Notes under the pieces: generated by a model | Seen by the model: the letters and a program-made list of their open reading frames with translations, nothing else | Told to the model about the DNA's origin: nothing | Databases searched by the model: none | Translations under genes and position numbers: made by a program | Shown: piece after piece, positions 1 to 7,138 of the stretch | Layout: each line of letters starts with the position of its first letter | Position numbering within the stretch: the first letter of the stretch is position 1 | Assembly (NCBI GenBank): GCA_944390305.1 | Contig: CALXPX010000020.1 | Coordinates: 1-15,473 of the forward strand | Reading direction: 5' to 3' | Length of the DNA: 15,473 nucleotides | DNA from: an uncultured Clostridia bacterium | GTDB taxonomy: Bacteria; Bacillota; Clostridia; TANB77; CAG-508

Positions 1-33
1 AGGATTTAACAAAATAAACTTATGTAAACATAG

Positions 34-80
34 AAAAACTATGCTTTTTAGGAGAATCTAAAAGGCATAGTTTTTTGTTG
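34..80 (+). terminator. Hairpin with T-run before the pilin-like gene (terminator or leader attenuator)
   Basis: The left arm at 34-50 pairs with the right arm at 59-75 in a 17-bp stem (one G-T pair) around an 8-nt loop, and T residues follow to 76. This is a typical intrinsic terminator shape. It probably ends the gene to the left, of which only the last few bases could be in the window. It finishes only 17 nt before the ribosome binding site of the next gene. That leaves no room for a promoter in between, so it may instead sit in that gene's leader. Confidence 0.75.
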
Positions 81-106
81 TCTAAAGATTAAAAGGAGGT
101 TATAAT

Positions 107-1261
107 ATGGAAAAAGAGAAAAAAGTAATTAAAAAAGTAAAAAGAAGTGTAAAAGGAATAACATTAATAGCATTAGTGGTTACAATAATAGTGCTATTAA
201 TCTTAGCAGGAGTAGCAATAAATCTTACTATAGGAACTAATGGAATATTTACAAGAGCAGGAAATGCAGTAGATAGATATGAAATAGCAAGTCTTGAGGA
301 GCAAGATGAATTAAATAAAGCATCAAACTTTATAGATCAATATATGAATGGAGAAAAAGAAGATGAAGAAGTAAAAGTAGAAGGAGTAAAAGTGCCAAAA
401 GGATTTTATTATGTAGGAGGAACAAAAGCAGATGGAATAGTAATATCTGATAGTAAGGAAGATGAAAATAAATATAAAGCACAAACGGATGCAGGAAATT
501 CACAAATACCAGGAGATGGACTAGTAGGCAATCAATTTGTATGGATACCAGTAGAAAATATAGAAGAATTTATAAGGTATCCAAGCTATTATAATGGCTC
601 AGAACAAGATATAACAAAGTATAGTGAACCATCACGAGAGTATAGTTATCAAAATGAAGTAGAAGAGTATAATAAAATGAAAACAAGTGTAGAAGAAAAT
701 AAAGGCTTTTATGTAGCAAGATATGAAGCAGGAAAGGAAAATATAGAAGGAGAAGAAAGAGTAGTATGTAAAAAAGGAGCAAATGTATGGACCAATATAA
801 AATGGGGAAACAGTATGAAAGATATAGGAACAGATGGAGCAGTAGCAAAATCACAAGGAATGTATACAGATAAAAGCAAATATGATATAACGAGTACGCT
901 TATTTATGGAGTACAGTGGGACGCAATAATGGCGTGGATAGATCCAAGTTATAAAACATCAAGTTGTAAGGAAGATTCATTTGTAAGAAATTCAACAGTA
1001 AAAGGTAATTATTCAAATGCCGATAGTAGTGATGATCTAGATATTAGTGGATTAAGTGATAATTATAGAGTAAATAATATTTACGATTTAGCAGGAAATG
1101 TTTATGAATGGACAATGGAAGCATTTTTGACTAATAGATCTACTAGAGGAGGAAGTAATTCATTCGATGGATCTAGCTGTCCAGCTTCTCATCGTAGTTC
1201 TTACAGTCCTGGGTTTGACGATGACGATGATATAGGTTTTCGTGTTGCCTTATATTTGTAA
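107..1261 (+). CDS. Pilin-like secreted protein with FGE/C-type-lectin domain, candidate DGR target
   Basis: The 384-residue protein starts with a basic stretch ending K16-G17, followed by a hydrophobic helix (about 18-40) beginning ITLIALV. This resembles a class III signal peptide cleaved after G17 by a prepilin peptidase, but Glu at mature position 5 is replaced by Ala22. An acidic linker follows. From about 90 to 384 there is an FGE-sulfatase (SUMF1-like, C-type-lectin fold) domain: FVWIPV (144-149), GFYVARYEAG (200-209), YDLAGNVYEWT (326-336), RGG (347-349) and IGFRVAL (376-382). The paired Cys of true FGE enzymes are not seen; only C358 lies in that region, so a binding rather than catalytic role is inferred. 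Codons about 350-375 are almost all NNY, unlike the rest of the gene (see the variable region entry). The start is supported by AAGGAGG at 93-99. The gene stands alone between two hairpins. The protein is probably surface-exposed; its ligand is unknown. Confidence 0.8.
   Translation: MEKEKKVIKKVKRSVKGITLIALVVTIIVLLILAGVAINLTIGTNGIFTRAGNAVDRYEIASLEEQDELNKASNFIDQYMNGEKEDEEVKVEGVKVPKGFYYVGGTKADGIVISDSKEDENKYKAQTDAGNSQIPGDGLVGNQFVWIPVENIEEFIRYPSYYNGSEQDITKYSEPSREYSYQNEVEEYNKMKTSVEENKGFYVARYEAGKENIEGEERVVCKKGANVWTNIKWGNSMKDIGTDGAVAKSQGMYTDKSKYDITSTLIYGVQWDAIMAWIDPSYKTSSCKEDSFVRNSTVKGNYSNADSSDDLDISGLSDNYRVNNIYDLAGNVYEWTMEAFLTNRSTRGGSNSFDGSSCPASHRSSYSPGFDDDDDIGFRVALYL
1154..1258 (+). other. Candidate DGR variable region (3' end of the pilin-like/FGE gene)
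   Basis: Codons 350-375 (1154-1231) read through 22 pyrimidine-ending codons out of 26, whereas the rest of the gene prefers A-ending codons. By hand count A makes up 17 of 78 bases and G+C 34 of 78, a sharp local change. Sixteen codons fit AAY altered only at its A positions: agt, aat, ttc, gat, agc, cat, agt, tct, tac, agt, ttt, gac, gat, gac, gat, gat. The segment lies at the extreme C-terminus of an FGE-like domain, between RGG and IGFRVALYL. That is where DGR variable regions lie in known C-type-lectin-fold targets, with the 3' constant part (1232-1258) acting as the initiation site. No template repeat is visible in this window, so the call is inferred from pattern. Confidence 0.7.
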
Positions 1262-1306
1262 TACTAAAATAGTAACTTTAAATTATAAATTATGTGAATA
1301 AATAAT

Positions 1307-1334
1307 AAAAGCGCAATATGGCGCTTTTTATTTT
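1307..1334 (+). terminator. Intrinsic terminator after the pilin-like/FGE gene
   Basis: AAAAGCGC (1307-1314) pairs with GCGCTTTT (1321-1328) around a 6-nt loop and is followed by TATTTT. It lies about 46 nt after the stop codon. DGR targets often carry a hairpin just downstream of the variable region, so a second role is conceivable but not shown. Confidence 0.8.
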
Positions 1335-1385
1335 GCATAAAAAAGTAAACGTTGGAAAAAAATAAATATGTAAGGAGATAAAACA

Positions 1386-2393
1386 ATGAAATATAAATTT
1401 AAACCAGAAACTATTTATTATGAAAACAATATTGAAAATTATGAATTGGGAAAAATATTATTAGAGAAATATAAAGATGTACCTAAAATACAAATAGAAA
1501 GTCATAATAATATAAAGCAAATGAGAGAAAAAAGTAATTCAGAGTTTTTAAAAATGAAAAGAAATCTAATAATAGGAGTTAGAAAAACACATAAATTTGT
1601 AGAAAATCATAAAGTTTCAGATTATTTAGTACCATACACATCATCTGGATGTATAGCAAGTTGTATGTATTGTTATTTAGTATGCAATTATAACAAATGT
1701 GCATATTTAAGACTTTTTGTAAATAGAGAAGAAATGTTACAAAAAATAATAAAAACAGCAAATAATTCAGATAAAGACCTAACTTTTGAAATAGGAAGTA
1801 ATAGTGATTTAATATTAGAAAATACAATTACGGATAATTTAGTATGGACAATAGAAAACTTTAATAATACTAAAAAAGGAAAATTGACATTTCCAACAAA
1901 ATTTGCATATGTAGATGACCTTTTGAATTTAAATCATAATGGAAAAATAATAATAAGAATGAGCGTAAATCCAGAATATATTATAAACAATGTAGAGTTT
2001 GGAACATCAAAGCTGAAAGATAGAATAGATGCAATTAATAAATTAGTAGAGGCAGATTATGAAGTAGGAATATTAATAGCTCCAGTAATTTTTCTAGATA
2101 ATTGGCAAAAACTTTATAATGATTTAATTAGTTATTTAAAAGAAAACTTAAGTGAAAAAGCCAAGAAAAAAATATTTTTTGAAATTATATTTATGACATA
2201 TAGCTATGTCCACAATGCTATAAATAAAGAGGCATTTAGTAATAAGGTAGAAATTTATGATAAAAATAAAATGACTGGAAGAGGGAAGGGAAAATATATG
2301 TATAAAAGTGATTTAAAAAAAGAAGGAGAAATATTTTTTAAAGATAAACTCTCAAAATATTTTAAAGAAAATAAAATTTGGTACATTGTTTAA
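1386..2393 (+). CDS. Spore photoproduct lyase family radical SAM protein, divergent active site
   Basis: The 335-residue protein matches the SplB family along its length. That family uses a [4Fe-4S] cluster and S-adenosylmethionine to reverse the UV spore photoproduct in DNA. Cluster ligands are C89-x3-C93-x2-C96 (CIASCMYC). Further family landmarks are LIIGVRKTHKF (61-71), LTFPTKFAYVDDLL (167-180), HNGKIIIRMSVNPEYIINN (184-202), GILIAPV (228-234) and the C-terminal GKYMY. The motif FEASCTSD of Bacillus subtilis SplB, which holds the hydrogen-donor C141, reads FEIGSNSD here (134-141), with Ser138 in its place. The basic segment after the FELIQHRF motif is also replaced. Two extra Cys (C100, C105) lie just after the cluster motif. 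It could be a DNA repair lyase using another donor, or a family member with a different substrate. The RBS is TAAGGAG at 1371-1377. I see no convincing sigma-A promoter, and the gene stands alone. Confidence 0.82.
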   Translation: MKYKFKPETIYYENNIENYELGKILLEKYKDVPKIQIESHNNIKQMREKSNSEFLKMKRNLIIGVRKTHKFVENHKVSDYLVPYTSSGCIASCMYCYLVCNYNKCAYLRLFVNREEMLQKIIKTANNSDKDLTFEIGSNSDLILENTITDNLVWTIENFNNTKKGKLTFPTKFAYVDDLLNLNHNGKIIIRMSVNPEYIINNVEFGTSKLKDRIDAINKLVEADYEVGILIAPVIFLDNWQKLYNDLISYLKENLSEKAKKKIFFEIIFMTYSYVHNAINKEAFSNKVEIYDKNKMTGRGKGKYMYKSDLKKEGEIFFKDKLSKYFKENKIWYIV

Positions 2394-2441
2394 AATATAT
2401 CTATATTATTTATATTTATATATTTAACAATTAATCTTTTG

Positions 2442-2470
2442 TTGCAATTCTAAAATCAGTATGCTAGAAT
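2442..2470 (+). promoter_or_regulatory. Sigma-A-type promoter for tex
   Basis: TTGCAA at 2442-2447 and TAGAAT at 2465-2470 are separated by exactly 17 nt. A TGC immediately before the -10 forms an extended -10 element. Transcription would start about 30 nt before the tex ATG. Confidence 0.65.
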
Positions 2471-2507
2471 AATTTTTGTACAAAAAGTGAAAGGATAAAT
2501 AATATAT

Positions 2508-4667
2508 ATGGATATATCAGAAATTATAGCAAACGAATTAAATATTAAAAATACTCAAGTTCAAAAAACAATTAACCTAATAGATGAAGGAAACACAATT
2601 CCTTTTATTGCAAGATATAGAAAGGAAGTTACAGGAGGACTTAGTGATGAAGTTTTAAGACAATTAGATGAAAGACTCAAATATTTAAGAAATTTAGAAT
2701 TAAGAAAAGAAGAAGTAAGAAATTCTATTGAAAATCAAGGAAAACTTACAGAAGAATTAGAAAAAAGCTTAAACAACGCACTAACTCTTGCAGAAGTAGA
2801 AGATATATATAGACCATTTAAGCAAAAGAAAAAAACAAGAGCTACTGTTGCTAAAGCAAAAGGGTTAGAACCTTTTGCAAAAATAATAATGGATCAAAAA
2901 GAAAGTAGAAAAATAGAGGATATAGCGAAAGAATTTTTAACAGATGAAGTAACTTCAGTAGATGATGCCATTCAAGGTGCAAAAGATATTATTGCAGAGG
3001 AAATATCAGATAATGCAGAATATAGAAAGCAGATTAAAAAGTTTTATTATAGAGAAGGGATTATTTCTACTAAAAATACGAAAGAAGAAAATTCTACATA
3101 TAGTATGTATAATGATTATAATGAAAAAATAAGTACAATACCAAGCCATAGAATTTTAGCTATTAATAGAGGAGAAAAAGAAGAATTTCTAAAGGTAACT
3201 ATAAAAAAAACAGAGGATAAGATTCTAAATTATTTATCAAAGAATATAATTAGAAATCCAAAATATGAAAATATTTTAAACGATACAATAGAAGATAGTT
3301 TTAAAAGATTAATAGAACCGTCTTTAGATAGAGAAATAAGAGCAGATTTAACAGAAAAAGCAGATAAAAAAGCAATTGAAGTTTTTGGGAAAAATGCTAA
3401 GCAATTATTATTAGCATCTCCATTAAAAGGATTAACAGTACTGGGGTTTGACCCTGCATATAGAACTGGATGCAAATTAGCAGTTATAGATGAAACAGGT
3501 AAAGTATTAGATACAGGTGTTATATATCCAACAGAACCACAAAATGATATTGAGGGTGCTGAAAAAGAATTAATTAAATTAATTACTAAAGATAATATAA
3601 ATATGATAGCAATAGGAAATGGAACAGCATCAAGAGAATCAGAAATTTTTGTGGCTAACACTATAAAAAAGGTAAAAGAATTGTTAAATAAAGATGTGTA
3701 TTATACAATAGTAAGTGAAGCAGGAGCTTCAGTATATTCAGCATCAAAACTTGCAACAGAAGAATATCCTGACTTAAATGTATCTTTAAGAGGAGCTATT
3801 TCAATAGCAAGAAGACTTCAAGACCCACTTGCAGAATTTGTTAAAATCGATCCAAAAGCAATAGGAATAGGACAATATCAGCATGATGTAGACCAAAAAA
3901 AATTATCTGAAAGCCTAAGCTTAGTTGTAGAAGATGCAGTAAATACAGTTGGAGTAGATGTAAATACGGCGACATATTCACTTCTTTCATATGTATCAGG
4001 TATAAATAAAACGATTGCAAAAAATATTGTAAAATATAGAGATGAAAATGGAAAATTAAAAGAAAGAAAAGAATTACTTAAAGTACCTAAACTTGGAAAA
4101 GTAGCATATGAGCAATGTGCAGGATTCATAAGAGTTCCAGAAGGAAAAAATCCATTAGAAATAACAGCAGTACATCCAGAAAGCTATGAGGCTACAGAAA
4201 AATTATTAAAGGAAATAGGATATAAAAAAGAAGATTTATTAGATAAGAATAAATTAGAAAAAATAAAAGAAGAATTAAATAAGATAGATACAAAAAAAGT
4301 ATCTACAGATTTAAAAATAGGAGAAATGACATTAGAAGATATTATAAAAGAACTATCAAAACCAGGAAGAGATCCAAGAGAAGATATGCCAAAACCAATA
4401 CTTAGAGAAGATGTATTAAAATTCGAAGATTTAAAAGAAGAAATGATTTTAACTGGCACAGTAAGAAATATAACAGACTTTGGAGCTTTTATAGATATAG
4501 GAGTAAAACATGATGGACTAGTACATATATCAGAGCTTAGTGATAAATTTGTAAAAAAGCCAAGCGATATAGTCAAAATAGGAGATATTATAAAAGTTAG
4601 AGTAATAGGAATAGATAAAGAAAAACAAAAAGTGAAATTGTCTATGAAAAATATGAAAACAGAATAG
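2508..4667 (+). CDS. tex: Tex-family RNA-binding transcription accessory protein
   Basis: At 719 residues this is full length for Tex, a conserved cytoplasmic nucleic-acid-binding protein linked to transcription and RNA metabolism. The N-terminal helical region carries the hallmark TIPFIARYRKEVTGGL (30-45) and DIYRPFKQKKKTRA. A YqgF/RNase H-like domain starts around residue 308 with LGFDPAYRTGCKLAV (D315 is the first acidic residue). Helix-hairpin-helix motifs follow at about 480-560 (YVSGINKTIAKNIVKYR and KLGKVAYEQCAGFIRVP). A C-terminal S1 RNA-binding domain spans about 646-716 (GTVRNITDFGAFIDIGVKHD, then DGLVHISELS). All domains are present and nothing looks broken. The RBS AAAGGA lies at 2490-2495, 12 nt before the ATG, which is slightly long. 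A promoter precedes it, and the deacetylase gene follows after 42 nt with no terminator, suggesting cotranscription. Confidence 0.96.
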   Translation: MDISEIIANELNIKNTQVQKTINLIDEGNTIPFIARYRKEVTGGLSDEVLRQLDERLKYLRNLELRKEEVRNSIENQGKLTEELEKSLNNALTLAEVEDIYRPFKQKKKTRATVAKAKGLEPFAKIIMDQKESRKIEDIAKEFLTDEVTSVDDAIQGAKDIIAEEISDNAEYRKQIKKFYYREGIISTKNTKEENSTYSMYNDYNEKISTIPSHRILAINRGEKEEFLKVTIKKTEDKILNYLSKNIIRNPKYENILNDTIEDSFKRLIEPSLDREIRADLTEKADKKAIEVFGKNAKQLLLASPLKGLTVLGFDPAYRTGCKLAVIDETGKVLDTGVIYPTEPQNDIEGAEKELIKLITKDNINMIAIGNGTASRESEIFVANTIKKVKELLNKDVYYTIVSEAGASVYSASKLATEEYPDLNVSLRGAISIARRLQDPLAEFVKIDPKAIGIGQYQHDVDQKKLSESLSLVVEDAVNTVGVDVNTATYSLLSYVSGINKTIAKNIVKYRDENGKLKERKELLKVPKLGKVAYEQCAGFIRVPEGKNPLEITAVHPESYEATEKLLKEIGYKKEDLLDKNKLEKIKEELNKIDTKKVSTDLKIGEMTLEDIIKELSKPGRDPREDMPKPILREDVLKFEDLKEEMILTGTVRNITDFGAFIDIGVKHDGLVHISELSDKFVKKPSDIVKIGDIIKVRVIGIDKEKQKVKLSMKNMKTE

Positions 4668-4709
4668 AAAATATAATGATGAAATTAAATAAAAAAGGGG
4701 AGAATTTGT

Positions 4710-5783
4710 ATGAAAAATTATAAATATAATAAAAGAAAACAAAAAAATAATGCTTTAAAAATACTTTTTACGATAATCTTAATAATAATAATAGCTATGG
4801 CAATAAAATTGATTTTCTTTAATAAAGAAAAAACAGAAAACATAAAAGAAGTAGCTACGCAAAATATTACAGAAGATAATGAAAAACCAGTTATAACTTT
4901 AAATGGCAAAGAAAAAGAAATTGTTGCTTTAGGAAGTATATATAATGATAAAAAAGCAGTTGCAAAAGACAATATAGATGGGGATATAACAGACAAAATA
5001 ACTATAGATGGAGTAGTTGATACAAATAAGATAGGAACATATGAAATTACATATAAAGTAAAAGATGCTGCTGGAAATGAAAGTAGTATAAAAAGAGAAG
5101 TGAAAGTACGAAATTCAATTGGTAATAAAGGATTACCAGTATTAATGTATCATTTCTTTTATGATAAAAATACCGAATCAGGAGCAAATAAAGATAATAA
5201 TTTTATAGAAATTTCAGATTTTGAAGAACAAATAAAATACTTATCTGAAAATGATTTTTATTTCCCTACTTGGGAGGAAGTTGAAGAATATATTGATGGA
5301 AAAACAATTTTGCCAGAAAAAAGTGTAGTATTAACTGTTGATGATGGAGATGATTCATTTTTTAAGCTTGCAGTTCCTGTTTTACAAAAATATGATGTAG
5401 ATGCTACATCTTTTGTAATTACATCTTGGTATGGATATAGAGCAAATGAAAAACAGGAAAATGTAAGTTATCAATCTCATTCAGATTGTATGCATGAAGG
5501 AGCGTCTAATGGAAAAGGAGTAATGTTATCATGGACTAAAGAGAAAATAATAAAAGATTTAGAAGATTCTAAGAAAGCATTAGGTGGAAATGCTACAATA
5601 TTTTGTTATCCATTTGGACAATATAATGATACTGGAATAGAAGCTTTAAAAACTGCTGGATACAAATTAGCTTTTACTACTCAAGGCGGAAGAGTGTATA
5701 AAGGCTCATCCAAATATGAACTTCCAAGAGTAAGAATAATGAAAACAACAACTTTGTCATCTTTTAAAAGCATGGTAAACTAA
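4710..5783 (+). CDS. Membrane-anchored polysaccharide deacetylase with Ig-like domain
   Basis: The 357-residue protein has a basic N-terminus and one transmembrane segment (about 18-37), so the rest probably faces outward. Residues 57-134 form a DUF5011-type bacterial Ig-like domain (EKPVITLNG, DNIDGDIT, GTYEITYKVKDAAGN). Residues 141-345 form a NodB-type carbohydrate esterase 4 domain: PVLMYH (143-148), TVDDGDD with D211-D212, the metal-binding H257-S-x3-H262, the CYPFG turn (299-303) and LPR (338-340). The spacing in H-S-x3-H recalls the PgaB/IcaB branch. It should remove N-acetyl groups from an extracellular polysaccharide or peptidoglycan; the exact glycan cannot be told. The RBS AGGGGAG is at 4696-4702. 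It is probably transcribed with tex, and a strong hairpin terminator follows. Confidence 0.9.
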   Translation: MKNYKYNKRKQKNNALKILFTIILIIIIAMAIKLIFFNKEKTENIKEVATQNITEDNEKPVITLNGKEKEIVALGSIYNDKKAVAKDNIDGDITDKITIDGVVDTNKIGTYEITYKVKDAAGNESSIKREVKVRNSIGNKGLPVLMYHFFYDKNTESGANKDNNFIEISDFEEQIKYLSENDFYFPTWEEVEEYIDGKTILPEKSVVLTVDDGDDSFFKLAVPVLQKYDVDATSFVITSWYGYRANEKQENVSYQSHSDCMHEGASNGKGVMLSWTKEKIIKDLEDSKKALGGNATIFCYPFGQYNDTGIEALKTAGYKLAFTTQGGRVYKGSSKYELPRVRIMKTTTLSSFKSMVN

Positions 5784-5801
5784 AAAATATAATATATAAA
5801 A

Positions 5802-5838
5802 ATATGTCAAGGAATAAACCTTGACATATATATTTTTT
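5802..5838 (+). terminator. Intrinsic terminator after the deacetylase gene
   Basis: An 11-bp perfect stem (5802-5812 with 5819-5829) encloses a 6-nt loop, followed by a T-rich tract. Its right arm contains the TTGACA of the next promoter. Confidence 0.85.
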
Positions 5839-5849
5839 ATAAATATAAT
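5821..5849 (+). promoter_or_regulatory. Perfect-consensus sigma-A promoter for yqeG operon
   Basis: TTGACA at 5821-5826 and TATAAT at 5844-5849 both match the consensus exactly, with the optimal 17-nt spacing. The -35 box is part of the right arm of the upstream terminator hairpin. Transcription would start near 5856, about 22 nt before the yqeG ATG and just before its RBS. Confidence 0.85.
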
Positions 5850-5877
5850 ATGAATATAAATTAAGGAGAAAAAACTA

Positions 5878-6363
5878 ATGCTTTTACCAGACTTAAGAGT
5901 AAAAAAAATCACAGACATAAAATTAGAAATGCTAACTGAAAATGAAATAGAAGCACTTCTTTTAGATTCAGATAATACACTTATAGACTTAGATAAGAAA
6001 CCATTAGATGGAATAAAAAAATGGATAGAAGAAATGAAAAGTAATAATATAAAGTTTTGCATTTTATCAAATAGTATAAAAAAGAAAAAAGTAAAAAGAA
6101 TAGCAGATTTTTTAGAGATACCTTATGTGTATTTTTCTTTAAAGCCAAGTAAAATTGGATTTAAAAAAGCAAAAAAAATTATAGGTATTAAAGAAAACAA
6201 TAAAATAGCAGAAGTTGGTGATCAAATTTTTACTGATGTATTAGGTACGAAAAGAATGAAAATGTTTTCTATATTGACAGAACCTATTTGCAAAGAAAAA
6301 GTAAAGATTAATAATATAAAAAGAAAGATAGAAAAAAAGATTTTGGAAAAAAATAAGTTTTAA
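5878..6363 (+). CDS. yqeG: YqeG-family HAD IIIA phosphatase
   Basis: This 161-residue protein has the four HAD motifs: motif I LLLDSDNTL with D30 (nucleophile) and D32, motif II ILSNS with S64, motif III K89-P90, and motif IV GDQIFTD with D115 and D120. Length and the N-terminal PDLRVKKITDI match the YqeG family, which is related to phosphatidylglycerophosphate phosphatase Gep4. A role in phospholipid synthesis is plausible from the family but unproven here. The C-terminus is very lysine-rich (about 135-161). The RBS AAGGAG is at 5863-5868. It is the first gene after a consensus promoter and is followed 14 nt later by the prepilin peptidase gene, so the two are almost certainly cotranscribed. 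Confidence 0.9.
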   Translation: MLLPDLRVKKITDIKLEMLTENEIEALLLDSDNTLIDLDKKPLDGIKKWIEEMKSNNIKFCILSNSIKKKKVKRIADFLEIPYVYFSLKPSKIGFKKAKKIIGIKENNKIAEVGDQIFTDVLGTKRMKMFSILTEPICKEKVKINNIKRKIEKKILEKNKF

Positions 6364-6377
6364 GGGGAGATTATTAA

Positions 6378-7112
6378 ATGTATATAAATGATATTCACAT
6401 ATTGTATTATTTTTTTATAGGATTATTAGGATTAGGAATAGGTCAGTTGCTAGATTGGGCAACTATAAGGATGAGTAATCATAAACCAATATTATGTAAA
6501 GAATTCTTTAAATCATACATAAAAGAAATAAAATTAAATTATAAATTTATGTATTTAACAGCTATAACATATATAGTACTACTATTTGTTTTTGGATGGC
6601 AAATAGATTTAATCAAATATTTAATTGTAACTCCTTTATTAATCTCTGCTTTTGCAATAGATTATAAAGAACAAATAATACCAAATAGACTTACTCTTAC
6701 TTTATTTGAAGTAGGATTACTATTTGCATTTATAGAAGGAACAGGAAGTTTAAGTTTACTATTAGATAGATTATTAGGTTTAGCAATTGGTGGAGGAATA
6801 TTCTTAATTATTACACTAATAGGAGGTCTTATTGCAGGAAAAGAAGCAATGGGATTTGGCGATGTAAAATTAATGGGTGCCTTAGGTATAATATTTGGAG
6901 CATATAACATAGTTATTATATCTATATTAGCATTCTTATTAGCTGCAATAATAAGTATAATATTGATTGTATCAAAAAAGAAAAAATCAAATGAATATAT
7001 ACCTTTTGGACCATTTATTGTACTTGCTACATTTTTAGTAATTTTTATTCCAGAATATATAATGTTAATAACTTTATTAAAAATATTTACACTTGGAATG
7101 TATAAAGTATAA
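6378..7112 (+). CDS. Prepilin peptidase (A24 aspartic protease), short form
   Basis: The 244-residue, highly hydrophobic protein has about seven to eight membrane segments. The two catalytic aspartates of the type IV prepilin peptidase family are visible: D95 in AIDYKEQIIPN and D162 in GFGDVKLMGALG. These enzymes cut pilin-like precursors after a Gly at the inner membrane face. The N-terminal cytoplasmic loop, which in PilD-type enzymes holds two CxxC pairs and is tied to N-methylation, is shortened and has a single Cys (C40). It may therefore cleave without the usual zinc site. No pilus ATPase, platform or pilin cluster is next to it; a possible client is the pilin-like protein encoded at 107-1261. 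The RBS GGGGAG is just before the start. It sits between yqeG and the acetyltransferase gene. Confidence 0.88.
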   Translation: MYINDIHILYYFFIGLLGLGIGQLLDWATIRMSNHKPILCKEFFKSYIKEIKLNYKFMYLTAITYIVLLFVFGWQIDLIKYLIVTPLLISAFAIDYKEQIIPNRLTLTLFEVGLLFAFIEGTGSLSLLLDRLLGLAIGGGIFLIITLIGGLIAGKEAMGFGDVKLMGALGIIFGAYNIVIISILAFLLAAIISIILIVSKKKKSNEYIPFGPFIVLATFLVIFIPEYIMLITLLKIFTLGMYKV

Positions 7113-7138
7113 GGCAAATAATAAAGGAGTAAAGTATA

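Noticed and set aside
1..33. Tail of an upstream gene
   Set aside because: Stops occur in more than one frame (for example 7-9) and fewer than 12 bases could be coding, so no gene can be supported.
101..106. TATAAT directly before the first start codon as a -10 box
   Set aside because: It would give an almost leaderless transcript and exclude the strong AAGGAGG at 93-99, and no -35 sits at correct spacing.
1217..1231. Five consecutive Asp as a designed calcium-binding loop
   Set aside because: Each codon is GAY, one A-to-G step from AAY, and the position matches the variable run of DGR targets. The run is better explained as outcome of mutagenesis.
107..1261. A functional formylglycine-generating enzyme for sulfatase maturation
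   Set aside because: The Cys pair of active FGEs is not present, no sulfatase is nearby, and the C-terminus looks hypervariable. A binding fold is more likely.
1335..1372. A sigma-F or sigma-G type promoter for the SplB-family gene (GCATA with a GG-A-rich -10)
   Set aside because: The spacing and the -10 match are imperfect, and A-rich sequence gives such matches by chance.
3230..4576. Long reverse-strand open frames opposite tex and other genes
   Set aside because: They lie wholly inside well-supported genes on the other strand, lack ribosome binding sites and have low-complexity translations rich in Phe, Ser and Ile.
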